Positions 10,290 through 20,944 of a DNA stretch of 64,000 nucleotides are shown here, one piece after another. A program made the position numbers and the translations under genes. The first letter of the stretch is position 1. Each line of letters begins with the position of its first letter. Origin of the DNA: Geotalea toluenoxydans JCM 15764 (GTDB lineage: Bacteria > Desulfobacterota > Desulfuromonadia > Geobacterales > Geobacteraceae); NCBI RefSeq assembly GCF_001311985.1, contig NZ_BBCJ01000004.1, positions 109,585-173,584 of the forward strand, written 5' to 3'. The notes under the pieces were generated by a model. That model worked only from the letters and a program-made list of their open reading frames with translations, made no database searches and was not told the origin of the DNA.

Positions 10290-12330
10290 TCAAATCTGAT
10301 AATCTGCTGCCATTTTACAGTCGCCGTCGGTAGCAGTCGGTAATCCAGCGCCGACTGCCGCCGGGAGCCGGACCGTTGCGGTGGTGCCCCCATCGGGGAT
10401 GGAATCGAACAGCAGGTAGCCCCCGTGCTCCTTGATGATGGTGTCGGTAATGGAAAGTCCGAGGCCGGTGCCCCCCTCGTCAAGCCTGGTGGAAAAGAAC
10501 GGCTCCGTAAGCCGTTCGAGCACCTCCGGCGCATCCCTTTTCCTTCGTCTTTCACTGTAACCGTGATGAAGCCGGACTGCTCATCAAAGGCCGAGGACAC
10601 AGAAACAGCTCTGGATTTATCGGCAAGGGACTGGAGTGAGTTCATCACCAGGTTGATCATCACCTGCTCTATCTGCTGCGATCTTCCTCTGGCAGGGGGA
10701 AGATTTTCCCCGAGACAGAGCGAAAAGTGATTGGTGTGCTTGTGTATGTGATGGATGAGAATGGAAACACCATCACCGATCGCCTTGTTGATGTCGAATG
10801 GCGTCGCGACCGCCCCTTTTTGTTCCCGGTAGAAGCCTTTCAGGTTATCGATGATGGCGCTGATCCGGCGTGAACCTTCGGTAAGCCCGGAACAAAGTCG
10901 GTATCACCTGCTGCATCTCGGCAAAGGGCAATCCTCCCAGGTATATCTCTCCGTACTCCTCGCCATGGCGCCGCAAGACGGGAACGGCATCGTTCCAGGC
11001 CTCGGACAGAAGGGTCGCATTTGCGAGATATAGCTGTTAGGATTGTTGATCTCATGGGCAATGCCCGCCGTGAGAACTCCCAGTGCGGTCATCCTGTTGG
11101 CATGAATCAGCTTCGCCTGGGTCTCCTGCATCTCCTTTTTCAGGCGGATACTTTCGCCGATGTCGCGGAAGGAGCAATAGACAAACTGGTCGCTGTCGAT
11201 TTTTATCAGTTTGCAGCGGATGGAAACCGTGATGTTCATGCCGTCCTTGGGCATGACTGTCGCTTTGTCCAGCTGAACACTGCCGGCATGGTCGGAATTG
11301 GCAAGGAGATCTGCAAGCCTCGCCAGATCATCGGCGTCAAGAATTGCAGACAGCTCAAGGAATATCAATGCGTTGTCATCGTAACCGAACATCTTGCCAG
11401 CTGCCGGATTTGCATCCACAACCCGGAATGTCTCCGGCGACAAAAGGAGAATGGCATCCCAGTTCTGGGAAAAAAGCTGGTGGAATCGCTCCCCCATGTC
11501 GCGCACTTTCTCCTCGACACGCTTGCGGTCGGTTATGTCGAGCATTATGCCGACCAGTCCCTCCGGTATCCCTTCGGTATTGGTGAACAGTGCTTTATAA
11601 AAGACCACATCACGATAACTGCCATCGGCATAGGGGGTTCTTGACTCGTAAACCTGTACCCCCTGCCGTTTTGCCAGTTCCAGGTCTGAGGTGTGGTAAA
11701 TGTCCGCCAGTGCTTTTGGTGCAATGTCATAGACGGTTTTGCCTATGATCTGGATGCGGGGCATGCCGATAAAGGCTGCAAACGAGGCGTTGCAGCCAAG
11801 ATACCGGCCGGTCATGTCCTTATAAAACACAGCGCCGGCATGGTGTCCATCAGCACCTGCAGGAAGCGGAGCTGTTCCTGAATGGTTTTCTTCTTCATAT
11901 TCAGTTCAGACAGTATTTTGTTGAACGCCCCGGCAGGGGATCCTATCTCCTCACCGGCTTCAATCTCCACCGGTTTCTGTTCATCCTCCGCGGCAACCTT
12001 TTTCACGTGGCTGGTGAACCGGTGTAATGGCGCTGTCAGCATGCCCATCAAAAGCCAGACCATGACAATGGACAGGAAAAGAACGGTTGGAGCTGCAAGC
12101 AGCATGAGTTCCGGCGTAACCCGCTCAGCCACGGCGACGACTTCTGTCCGGAAAGTCATAATCTTGCCGTTGATCCCATTGGCCATGGAGGAGGCCAGAG
12201 CACTTTGCTGCCCATAGATGAATGATTTTAGATGGCGCTCGAAATAGATCCCCGAATAAGCACCTATGGACATGAACAGAACGACGAAAGCAGAAGTCGT
12301 CAGGACTATCTTGGTTTTGAGACTCACCAT
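10290..12330 (-). CDS. Membrane histidine kinase with HAMP and two PAS domains (four frameshifts)
   Basis: A kinase of about 680 residues rebuilt from five frame segments. It has a transmembrane helix near the start (TKIVLTTSAFVVLFMSIGAY), a short extracytoplasmic loop, a second helix (LAAPTVLFLSIVMVWLLMGM), HAMP (MLTAPLHRFTSHVKKV), PAS 1 (YLGCNASFAAFIGMPRIQI), PAS 2 (WDAILLLSPETFRVVDANPA), HisKA with the phospho-histidine in TAGIAHEINNPNSYI, and HATPase_c with MINLVMNSLQSL, KDEGKGM and GTGLGLSI. Frame changes lie near 11820, 11020, 10890 and 10545; one base at 11020 restores ANATLLSEAWNDA. The start at 12330 has AAAGGGA about ten bases upstream. Probable partner: the regulator starting at 10276. 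Confidence 0.88.
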
Positions 12331-12613
12331 ATCGGCTGTTCCCTTTGAATATTTAACCGGCAACTATCCGCTCCTTCGACCTTTCCTGATTGCACCTGAT
12401 AATGTATATGAAAGTTCTGCAGGCAACAAGACCTCTGAACTTATCTGCCCAATATGGCCAGAGTAGCTGCAGGATTGCCAGTTACAAGCTGTTTTCTTCA
12501 GTTCCTGTAAATTGAGCTCACCTGTTATCCCTCTTGCCGATTAGCGCATATTGAAGTTATCGGGACAGGTCAACCAAAATTTAGATTTTTCAGGGGTTGT
12601 TCTGTTCTTCGAC

Positions 12614-12642
12614 TTTCATCCGGCAGATATTTTCGCTATACT
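12614..12642 (+). promoter_or_regulatory. Possible sigma-70 promoter for the DedA/TVP38-type gene
   Basis: TTTCAT and TATACT are separated by 17 bases, 45 bases before the GTG start at 12687. The -10 is good, the -35 weak. The rest of the 356-base stretch between the divergent kinase start (12330) and 12687 shows no further recognisable element. Confidence 0.35.
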
Positions 12643-12686
12643 GGCATTTCTGTACCACATTCGGATCATTGTCTAAGGAACAACGA

Positions 12687-13354
12687 GTGAAAAAAATATT
12701 ACTCCCACTGCTGCTGCTCTTAATTCTTCTTTTTTTCTGGCTCGATCTGGACCGCTTCCTGACTCTCGATGCGCTGAAAGCCAACCATGCTGGTCTTGTT
12801 TCCTACTATGAACACCATAAGACTGCCGCTGCCGTGGTCTTCATTGCCATCTATGTTCTGCAGACAGCCCTCTCCCTGCCGGGGGCGGCGATACTTTCCC
12901 TTGCTGCCGGAGCAATCTTCGGGGTGATGTTGGGAACAATCTACGCCAATATCGCTGCCACCAGCGGAGCTACTCTGGCATTCCTCGTCAGCCGCCATCT
13001 GCTTCATAATGTGGTGCAGAAGCGGTTCGGCGCCAGGCTGGAAGCATGAACACAGAACTTGAGCAGCGGGGCTTCGGCTATCTGCTGTTCCTCCGCCTGG
13101 TGCCGGTTTTCCCTTTCTTTCTCATCAATCTCGCCGCCGGCCTGACCCGCCTGAAACTACGCACCTTTTTCTTTGCCACGCTGGTGGGAATTATCCCCGG
13201 CAGCTTGGTTTTCTGCAACGCCGGGGCTAGTCTTGCCAGTATTGAGTCACCGGAGCAGGTGCTTTCGCCGCGGGTGCTTGCCTCCTTTGCCCTGCTGGGT
13301 TCGTTTGCTCTCATCCCCGCTGTTTATGGGAAATGGAAGGGGAAGCGGCCTTGA
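12687..13354 (+). CDS. VTT/DedA (TVP38/TMEM64-type) membrane protein (one frameshift)
   Basis: About 222 residues, all-helical membrane protein. The N-terminus has a strong transmembrane segment (ILLPLLLLLILLFFWLD). The core carries the VTT signature region SLPGAAILSLAAGAIFGVML, then SGATLAFLVSRHLL, and after a frame change near 13045 the second half GYLLFLRLVPVFPFFLINL and FFFATLVGIIPGSLVF. The family is linked to membrane homeostasis and lipid scrambling or ion-coupled transport; the substrate here is unknown. The GTG start has AAGGAA about six bases upstream. As read, the two halves overlap as ATGA, but the signature needs both, so this is one gene. Confidence 0.85.
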
Positions 13355-13615
13355 AATATGCACGGCTGACTGGCGCCAGCATTATCAAAGACTTTTGCCG
13401 CTTTATTAGGCATTCTGCTATTGCCGTTAATATGCTGTGGGTTTTTCTCTAATCCACGTTCTTGTACACAGCGATGTCCACAACGCCTGTTGAATGGGAA
13501 CCCCCCGGAATCGGCATCTCATGAGAACGTAATGGGGGCCGTTAAATCTGACAAGGCATATTAGCTGCATCACTATAAATGAGTCCCTCTGCTTTTCAGG
13601 AGAAAGGAGCCGATA

Positions 13616-14346
13616 ATGAAGCGGCTGATCATGCTTTTTGTGCTGCTGTGGTCAACATCTGCCTCTGCAGGGCAAGTTCACCTGTCTGTTGCTTCCAGTC
13701 TCAAGGAAGTTGTCAATGAACTTTCCGACAGTTTCAGCAGAAAAAACAGGAATATTACCGTGTATAAAAATGCAGGCGCCTCAGGAACCCTTGCCAGGCA
13801 GTTGGATAACGGCGCACCTGCAGATATCTTTATTTCTGCCGACAGCCTGTGGATGGACTACCTTGTCGGCAAAAAGCTTGTGGCATCCTCCAGCGTCGTC
13901 ACGTTTGCCGGCAATGAGCTCGTTTTCGCCGGCAAGGCCCATAAGCGGATTAAATCACTTAAAGATATTGTCCTGCTGGAAAGGATCGGCATCGGCAACC
14001 CCAAAAGCGTACCCGCAGGCGAATATGCCATGCCGCCATAAGAGCTGCCAATATGGAAAAAGATGTTGCAAAAAGACTGGTCATGGCCAAGGATGTGCGG
14101 GAATGCCTTCTTTACCTGGAACGAGGCGAGGTAGACGGGGGATTTGTATACAGGACGGAGGCTTTGCAGGCAAAGCAGGCGCAAGTTCTTTTTGCCGTGC
14201 CGCCAGCGCTTTACCCAAAAATTGTCTACAGGATGGGACTCACCGGCACCGGCAGCAGGAACCCACAGGCGGTATCCTTCTATAATTATTTGAAAGGTGT
14301 CGAGGCGCAGGCGATCTTGCTCAAGAAAGGGTTCAAGATAAAATGA
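13616..14346 (+). CDS. modA: Molybdate ABC transporter, periplasmic binding protein ModA (one frameshift)
   Basis: About 243 residues with a signal peptide (LIMLFVLLWSTSASAGQ, cleavage after ASA). Binding-site elements typical of ModA are visible: VASSLKEVVNELS, YKNAGASGTLARQLDNGAPAD and FISADSLWMDYL, then GNPKSVPAGEYA. A frame change near 14035 follows PAGEYAM; the remainder reads VYRTEALQAKQAQVLFAVP, the usual second-lobe motif. AGGAGAAAGGAG precedes the ATG. First gene of modABC. The 261 bases upstream hold no clear ModE box that I can identify. Nitrogenase, nitrate reductase or formate dehydrogenase would be the molybdenum users. Confidence 0.92.
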
Positions 14347-14379
14347 CCATTCCGGAACGGCTTTTACGAGAGGCATGCG

Positions 14380-15062
14380 ATGACAGCACTTACTCCCCCA
14401 GATTATGAGGCTATCTATCTGTCGACCAAGGTAGCGATGGCCGCCACGGCCCTTTCTTTGCCCTTCGGCATTGCCTTCGCCTATGTCATGAATTTTACCG
14501 CATTCAGGGGCAAGCTGCTTCTGGAGGTCCTGATAAATCTCCCCCTGACCTTGCCCCCGGTGGTGATCGGCTATCTGCTGCTGTTGGTGCTGGGCAAGAA
14601 CGGCTGGATCGGATCTTTCCTTGATCAGCTCGGGATAAGGATAATATTTACCTGGAAAGCGGCTGTAATTGCTCGGCAGTTGTCGGCTTTCCCCTGCTGG
14701 TCCGTGCGGTGCGCCTGAGCATGGAGCATATCGATTATCAGCTCATTCAGGCATCCCGCACCCTTGGGGCGAGCAGGCACGATACCTTTCTCACCATCAT
14801 TCTGCCCCTTTCGCTGCCTGGAGTGGTTGCCGGCTCACTGCTGATGTTTGCACGCAGCCTTGGCGAATTCGGCGCCACTATCATCGTCGCCGGCAACATC
14901 CCCGGAGTCACCCAGACAATTCCCCTTGCCATTTATGATTATGCAAGCTCCCCGGCCAGTGAGGCTATGGCCATATCCCTTTGTGTCATCTCCATCCTCA
15001 TGTCGGCGGTTGTGCTCCTCTTACACGAATTCATCAGCATCAAGCTGGCCAAGAGGGGGTGA
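14380..15062 (+). CDS. modB: Molybdate ABC transporter permease ModB (one frameshift)
   Basis: An inner-membrane permease of about 227 residues with five or six transmembrane helices. The first half has STKVAMAATALSLPFGIAFA and VLINLPLTLPPVVIGYLLLL, a conserved ModB stretch. After a frame change near 14675 it continues VRLSMEHIDYQLIQASRTLG, the EAA-type loop that contacts the ATPase, then GASRHDTFLTIILPLSLPG and SLGEFGATIIVAGNIPG. It lies 33 bases after modA and 3 bases before modC. Confidence 0.92.
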
Positions 15063-15065
15063 AAC

Positions 15066-16121
15066 ATGGAATTGTCCGTGCAGGCAAAAAAGAGTTTCGC
15101 AGGCTTCACACTTGAGGCCGATTTCACCGTCTCCGGCGACCGGATTGGCATTTTCGGTCAATCGGGAGGGGGCAAGTCCACCCTGGCTTCTCTCATTGCC
15201 GGCTTGCATAGTCCCGACGCGGGGGAAATCTGCCTCGATGGCCATTGCCTTTACAGCAGTCGAAGGGGGATATCTGTGCCGCCCGAAAAAAGGCGGATAG
15301 CAGTCGTTTTCCAGCAGCCATGCCTCTTCCCCCACCTGGATGTCAGGTCCAATCTGCTCTACGGTTTCAAGCGCTGTGCCCCCGAGCATCGAACCGTCGA
15401 CTTTGCCGTTCTGACGGAAGTCCTCAGGCTTGACGGCCTGCTGGGGCGGGGTGTCAACAATCTCTCGGGGGGCGAAAAGCAGCGGGTGGCCCTGGGAAGG
15501 GCAGTTCTGGCAAATCCCGCACTGCTGCTCATGGACGAACCTCTCTCTGCCTTGGATGATGGGCTCAAATTTCAGATCATTCCTTACCTGAAAAGTGTCA
15601 GTGTCGAGTTCGGCATTCCCTATCTTTTCATCTCCCATTCGCTGATAGAAATGAGGCTGATGGCGGATCAGGTCCTGCCCGTCGAACGGGGCAGGATCCT
15701 TGAGCGCACGACCCCCGACGAGTTGGCCAGGGCACGTATGGGCTACAGCCAGGTGGGTTACATCAATCTGCTCAGGCTTGAAGACCCACGGCAGGTCGGC
15801 GGCATCCATGCCTACCGGTGGGGAGAAGCGGAGCTTTTCGTTTCCTCAGGGAGTGTTGAGTCTGCGTCCTTATTCGAACTCTCATCCAAAGACATCATCA
15901 TCTTCAAAAAGCATCCGGAAGCCATAAGCGCCAGGAACCTGCTGAGATGTGTGATCGTCAAGACTTTTTCTTCGGGGAATACGGTGGGGGTTGAGCTCGC
16001 CTGTGGGTCGGGACGTCTGGTATCCGAAGTTGTAGCCGAAGCGGCCGAGGAACTGGGGATTGTGCCGGGATGCGAGGTATTTGCTGCAATCAAGGCTGCT
16101 TCTTTCAGAAAGCTGGAGTAG
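15066..16121 (+). CDS. modC: Molybdate ABC transporter ATP-binding protein ModC
   Basis: Intact, 351 residues. Walker A is GQSGGGKST, the Q loop is VFQQPCLFPHL, the ABC signature is NLSGGEKQRVALGRA, Walker B is ALLLMDEPLSALD and the switch histidine is in FISHS. The C-terminal 120 residues fit the TOBE/MOP-like regulatory domain of ModC, although the oxyanion-binding part is not strongly patterned. It energises molybdate uptake with ModB and ModA. The operon ends 26 bases later at a strong terminator. Confidence 0.93.
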   Translation: MELSVQAKKSFAGFTLEADFTVSGDRIGIFGQSGGGKSTLASLIAGLHSPDAGEICLDGHCLYSSRRGISVPPEKRRIAVVFQQPCLFPHLDVRSNLLYGFKRCAPEHRTVDFAVLTEVLRLDGLLGRGVNNLSGGEKQRVALGRAVLANPALLLMDEPLSALDDGLKFQIIPYLKSVSVEFGIPYLFISHSLIEMRLMADQVLPVERGRILERTTPDELARARMGYSQVGYINLLRLEDPRQVGGIHAYRWGEAELFVSSGSVESASLFELSSKDIIIFKKHPEAISARNLLRCVIVKTFSSGNTVGVELACGSGRLVSEVVAEAAEELGIVPGCEVFAAIKAASFRKLE

Positions 16122-16147
16122 ACGGCATGTTTGATCATTAGGTACAG

Positions 16148-16184
16148 AAAAAAGAGGGCTGCCATTTCGGCAGCCCTCTTTTTT
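16148..16184. terminator. Bidirectional intrinsic terminator between modC and cbcL
   Basis: A 16-bp perfect stem (AAAAAAGAGGGCTGCC with its complement) around the loop ATTTC, A/T-tailed on both strands. It serves modABC on the plus strand and cbcL, whose stop is at 16206, on the minus strand. Confidence 0.9.
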
Positions 16185-16205
16185 CTTGTTTATTTCAATG
16201 GAATC

Positions 16206-18062
16206 CTAGTGGGATCCCCCGGCAAGGAAGGCGAACAGCATGAGCACGACAAGGGTAAGACCGGTAATTACGGCTGTGAAGCCGAAGGCCTTGACGATGA
16301 AATCATAGGCGATACCGCTGGTGCGCTTGGCCCTGAAATTCTCGGTGATTCCCTGTTCCTCGTAACGTTTCCACTGGTCGCCACGCTCCTCAAGGAACTC
16401 ATGCTTGGGCAACTGTCCGTTGAAAATGACGAAGTCCATGGGGAACTTCTCCGGCCGACCATGGGTGTTGAAGAAGTGGACGGTGAAGATGAACCCGGTG
16501 GCCAGCAGCGCTTCGTCGGAATGGACGATGGTTGCCACGTTGAATGCCCAGCCTGACAGGAAGTAGCCGAATATCTCCGGGAACCACAGCATCAGGCCCG
16601 AACCGCCGATGGCAAACATACCCCAGAAGACGGCGATGAAGTCGAATTTTTCCCAATATGTCCAGCGCTCAAAGGTCGGCTTCGGTCCCCGGAACAGGAA
16701 CCAGCGGACCATTCCGGTGACGTCCTTGATATCCCTGAAATTGGGCATCAATGAGTCGGGTCCGAACATCCTCTGCAGGAAGTTGCCCTTCAAGTCCTTG
16801 CGGATGAAGAGGAAATGGATGCTAAGGGCAATAGCACTGGCGAAATAGACAAAGGTAATGCCTGCACAGATCCTGTGGATAAAGCCGGCTTTGGCCGATC
16901 CACCTAAAAGCTCCATGAACATCTTGGCCCAGACCTGGTCGCTGAACTTGAGCGGCAGGCCGGTCAGCGAAAGACCGAGGAAGCTGATGATCACCAGGAG
17001 GTGGAGGAAAATGTGCCGTCTCTGGAAGCGACGGTAAACGGCATGTCCATCTGCTACTACATGTCCAACATGACCTTCCATGAGGGCCTGTGCTTTTTCC
17101 CTGTTCTCCACAAAGCCGCGGAACATCCAGAGCAGCGAGTGGAGCCAGAATACGGCAAAGGTGCCCACCAGCAGGCCGGTCATGGCAATGAATGTGTAAA
17201 AGAGGATGGGGTATTTCTCCCGGTCGGTGTGTTCGCCATGGGCATAGAATTTGGTAAAGAGCGCTGTAGCATTTTTATGGCACTGGGCGCAGGTTACTAC
17301 CAGGTTCTGCGGGTTGACGCTTGATTTGGCGTCCTTGGCAGGAAGCACCATATGAGCAGTATGGCAGTCTGCACAGCCGGCGACCTTCTCAGGGAAACCG
17401 AGCCGGTAGTTCTTGCATGGTAGCTTTCCATGTAAGTCTTTACAGCGACATTGAAGACGCCGTTACGTTCCATCATCTTCTCGTCGCTATGGCACTTCAT
17501 GCACACTTTGGTGTGGAATTCACGGTTGGTGTGGGATTTGGGATCTCCCAGGGGCTTGATGTCATGGAGGTTGTGGCAGTCGTGGCAGGCTGCAGAATCC
17601 TGGTTGCCTGCTGCAACGGCCTTGCCGTGAACGGATTGCTGGAAGACAGCCTGTTTTTCATGGCACTGGATGCATTTTGCGACAACAATGCGTTTTGTCC
17701 TTCTTCCAGTAAGTATGGGTGTGGATGTCGGTGTGGCAGTCGGCACATTTCACATCGTTCTGGACGTGGACGCTGTTGTAATGTTCAGCATTCTCCTTTT
17801 TGTGGCAACGCTCGCAATGGACCTTGGCGATCTTGGTCTCGCCCCGCATATGCCTGGCAAGATCGGTGATCTCCACGTGACAGCTGGTACAAGCATTTTT
17901 ACCGTGGACTGACGCAGCAAAGGCGGCAGCGGAAATCTTGTTGCTGTGGCAGCCAAGGCAGGTGGCCGGGTCAATGGCCATCCCCTGCTCGGCGGCAGTC
18001 GGCCCGACAAAAGCCAAAAGCAGCAACAGGGCAGGAAGCAATCTGGTTACGATCTGAAACAT
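16206..18062 (-). CDS. cbcL: CbcL-type inner-membrane cytochrome: nine c-haem domain fused to a diheme b-type cytochrome (two frameshifts)
   Basis: A protein of about 619 residues with a signal sequence (LLPALLLLLAFVGPTAAEQ) and nine CXXCH motifs in order CLGCH, CTSCH, CERCH, CADCH, CIQCH, CHDCH, CMKCH, CADCH and CAQCH, followed by a HydC/FdnI-like b-type membrane domain with several helices and haem-ligand histidines (FIHRICAGITFVYF, HFLFIRKDL, TVHFFNTHGRPEKF). In Geobacter sulfurreducens CbcL has this same nine-haem plus b architecture and oxidises menaquinol during low-potential Fe(III) or electrode respiration. Frame changes near 17690 and 17375 are repaired by one base each; the second hides haem eight. 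The start at 18062 has GGAGG seven bases upstream. The neighbourhood (radical SAM, glmU, glmS) also matches my memory of that genome. Confidence 0.9.
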
Positions 18063-18221
18063 GAAACAACCTCCATACGACAAAGTAAGCGTCTTAGAAC
18101 GCGAATAGCCTGCTGTGTTCAATTAATGAGGTTTTGTTAAGTCAAATAGGCTGACGGCAAGGCACTCATAGCAAATGACCGGATACTAATATGGGGAAGA
18201 TTAAAAAGCAACAGGAAAAAA

Positions 18222-18234
18222 GTATACAATATAC
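18222..18234. promoter_or_regulatory. Short palindrome in the cbcL upstream region
   Basis: GTATA-CAA-TATAC sits in the AT-rich 221-base gap between the radical SAM stop and the cbcL start, about 160 bases upstream of cbcL. It could be a regulator site for cbcL, which in Geobacter is under redox-dependent control. No confident -35/-10 pair was found. Confidence 0.25.
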
Positions 18235-18283
18235 ACTCTATTGCTCATATGTTCCTGCCAGAAAGGCTTCTGGAAATTAACGC

Positions 18284-20157
18284 TCATTTTTCACTGATGG
18301 TCACAATGCCCTCTGCTGCCGCGAACTCGAGAAAGGAGCTTGCTTCTTCAGCTGCAAGTCCGATACCAGTCAGGATTTCCCCGGCGGGCTTTCCGCAGCC
18401 AAGGCGTTGCAGTAGCAGGTAATAAGGCTCAATCAGTGACTCGGTGAAAACGTCGTCCGCCCGTGGATATATGACGGCGAAGGACCCGCTGGGCTTGAAA
18501 CATCCGGCAAATTCACGCAGGTTGATTTCCCCTGCCTCCAGAATATCGATTATCTCGAAATTGAATCTGGCAAGAATAGCGGAGGGGGAAAGGGTGAGCG
18601 GCTCGCGGAGCAGATCGGTGTGCTCCAGTTCCCTGTCGGTGGGGAGGTCGGGCAGAGGAGAAAGAAGAGCTGATGCATAGTAGTAGTGAAAATCCACCAG
18701 GTCATGAACCAGCGGGATCAATTGAGCTCTTTTCTTCTCGGTGAAAAGATATTGCAGGAACCGGCGTTGCATCTGCAGGATCTCCCCGTCACTCAATTGA
18801 TCTTCACCGGTCACCGTAATTTTTTGTTCGCTAAGCCAAAGCATGAAAGATTCCAGCAAGGCAGCCGGTCTGAGATGAAGGGCCTGAAGCACCGAGTTGA
18901 ACCAGGCTACCGCTTTCCCCCTGCTGTAGAAAATATCGCAGGCGGCGGCCAGTTTTCCGGCAATCTCCATATCTGCCGCGGAAAAGGTCGGAGATGAGGC
19001 AACAGTGTAAGGCGCGGATTTTAGCCAGGCAAGCCCGAGTTCCTCAGCCCGCTCGGCCAGACGGGTCCCGGGCAGTACCGCGAGGGGGAAGATATCCAGG
19101 TGATTGGGATACAAGGACAGGGCAAAATCAAGGCTTTGCCTGAAGCCGGCCAAGCTGTCGCCGGGTAGCCCGTAGATCAGATCGAAACCGAAAATTGCTC
19201 CCACATTGTTCAGCATGCCAATCTTGGCGCTGAAGTCCTGCTGATTGAATACCCTTCCCACGTTACGCTGTACAAGCGGGTCCGCGCTTTGAAGCCCTAT
19301 CTGCAGAGAGCAGGTGATTTCTGCGAACAGTCTCGCCAGTTCCGCATCAATAAACTCACTTCTCACCTCGAAGTGGAAATGGATGTGGGGTGCCACCTTT
19401 TTGATCAGGCGCAGTATTGTTTTTGCCCGCTTCATATCCTGATTGAAGGTGGAATCAAGAACGAAGACCTGGGCAACCTTCTTCTTGACAAGGAAATTCA
19501 GTTCTTGCGTTATCCTCTCCAGGGAGAAATGCCGAACGCCGACACCCCCTTTGTGGTCGAAGCAGAATTCGCAGGCAAAGTTGCAGCCACGGGAGAGTTC
19601 CCATAATACCCCATCCCCTTCACTGGGAGCGAGGACCCCCGATAAATATGGTGAAGGTAGTTGATCCAGGTCCGGCTCAGGGTGCCGGTGAAAGGACTGG
19701 AAGCCTTCTTGCTGCGCAAGGGCAAGGCCTCCGGTCCCGGCAAGTGAACTGCCCTGGGTCATGCGTGCCATGACATCGACGAAGGTGGATTCCCCTTCAC
19801 CGACGACGATAAAATCCAGCGTGGAAGTGGCAAGTAATCTCTTCGTATCGGCAGTAGCCTCGGGGCCCCGGCGAAAAGCGTCAACCGTGGCATCAGCTTC
19901 CGCAGCGCAGAGACGATACCGAGGCACTCGTTGCGATTCCAGACGTACATGGAGAATCCTACCGCGTCAGGGTCCAGCTTGAGGATGTCTTCGATGAATT
20001 GTTCTTGGGGTGTACCGATGAACGTAGCGGCGAGGGATACGGAAACCTTGCCAGAGAGCCCTTCCTCATGGTCCAGGGCTGCCTTCAGACAGGCAGCGGC
20101 AAGAGGGACCGCCTGTGGGGATGGAAAGGGATGGATGGAGGCAAGGACTACATGCAC
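18284..20157 (-). CDS. B12-binding-domain radical SAM protein, DUF4080-like C-terminus (one frameshift)
   Basis: About 624 residues. The N-terminus (MHVVLASIHPFPSPQAVPLA) begins a cobalamin-binding-like Rossmann domain, including DPDAVGFSMYVWNRNE and FAGGPEATAD once a frame change near 19860 in a G/C run is repaired. The radical SAM core has WELSRGCNFACEFCFDH, the CxxxCxxC motif for a [4Fe-4S] cluster, then FGFDLIYGLPGDSLAGFRQS. The C-terminal about 150 residues resemble DUF4080. Such proteins carry out unknown radical chemistry, often methylation or anaerobic cofactor steps. It precedes cbcL on the same strand but is 221 bases away. The function here is unknown. Confidence 0.82.
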
Positions 20158-20206
20158 GGGAAGCTCCGATGCATAACGGCATCAGGTGGAATGGAAATTT
20201 CGATCA

Positions 20207-20749
20207 TCACTGCTTGGGCCGGGCTTTTATTTTGGGCTTGCCGTCCTCGATGACGACCTTGAATTCAACACTGTTGCAGTTATACTTTGAAGAAATCAGG
20301 GGCTTCTGTTTCTCGATGGCCGCGGAGATCATGTCGGGGGTGATGCTGCTTGTCGGCAGATTACAGGCCTTGCGTGCTTCCACAAATTCCCTGTACAGTT
20401 CATTCACCTTGGTGTCGCCCTTCGCTTCACGAGGCTGTTTCTTGTCCGGATGTTGAGAGTGCATGGCCATTTTGAAGCGGTCACGGGAGTACTTTCCTTC
20501 CTCTATCAGGCGGTTGATTCTGGTCCATTTCTGCTTGTGGGTGTTAAAGGACGCAACCAGGGAATTATACCTGAACTTGAGCATCGTGTTGGAGATGTTG
20601 GTGTTGGCGTATTTTCGGCAGGCTCTTTCGACAGTGTCCAGAAGATTCAGGGGTTCGCGTTTTTCCAGACCAAGGAAAAACTGTTCATACTTTGTAACCA
20701 GTTCATGCAGGTTCTGTTCGAAAAATAACAGATCTTCAGGTATCCCCAT
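20207..20749 (-). CDS. Conserved coiled protein with MXAN_5187 C-terminal-like domain
   Basis: 180 residues, intact. The start at 20749 is chosen for the GGAGGG just upstream; the frame is open further, to 20857, but with poor sequence. The protein is helical and charged, with the run YEQFFLGLEKREP, ACRKYANTNISNTMLKFRYN and SLVASFNTHKQKW, which I recall from the delta-proteobacterial domain named after MXAN_5187. No enzyme motif or membrane segment is visible. It lies 49 bases upstream of the radical SAM gene on the same strand, so the two are probably cotranscribed. Function unknown. Confidence 0.6.
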   Translation of the reverse strand: MGIPEDLLFFEQNLHELVTKYEQFFLGLEKREPLNLLDTVERACRKYANTNISNTMLKFRYNSLVASFNTHKQKWTRINRLIEEGKYSRDRFKMAMHSQHPDKKQPREAKGDTKVNELYREFVEARKACNLPTSSITPDMISAAIEKQKPLISSKYNCNSVEFKVVIEDGKPKIKARPKQ

Positions 20750-20875
20750 GTTCCCTCCGAAGCTTAAATATAACTGCAAGATATTGATTCTGTAAAGGGA
20801 AAACCAAGAGTATCCGGACATAGGTTCACGGGGGATACCGTTCTTATGGCAAGTCATCCCTCCCCTGTTAATATG

Positions 20876-20905
20876 TTGACGAAGCAGTGGCTTATTTGCT
20901 AGAAG
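20876..20905 (+). promoter_or_regulatory. Possible sigma-70 promoter for glmU-glmS
   Basis: TTGACG and TAGAAG with an 18-base spacer end 39 bases before the glmU ATG, in the short divergent region between 20749 and 20945. The -35 is strong and the -10 moderate. Confidence 0.4.
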
Positions 20906-20944
20906 TGATAATTTACTTATGAAGTCTCAACTGGAGGCCTTTCA

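Noticed and set aside
12687..13354. Two separate overlapping membrane genes (ATGA overlap near 13046)
   Set aside because: The VTT/DedA signature needs both halves and the break is like the other single-base frame changes.
13355..13615. ModE box or molybdenum-cofactor riboswitch before modA
   Set aside because: I found no convincing inverted ModE motif or riboswitch-like stem set in the 261 bases.
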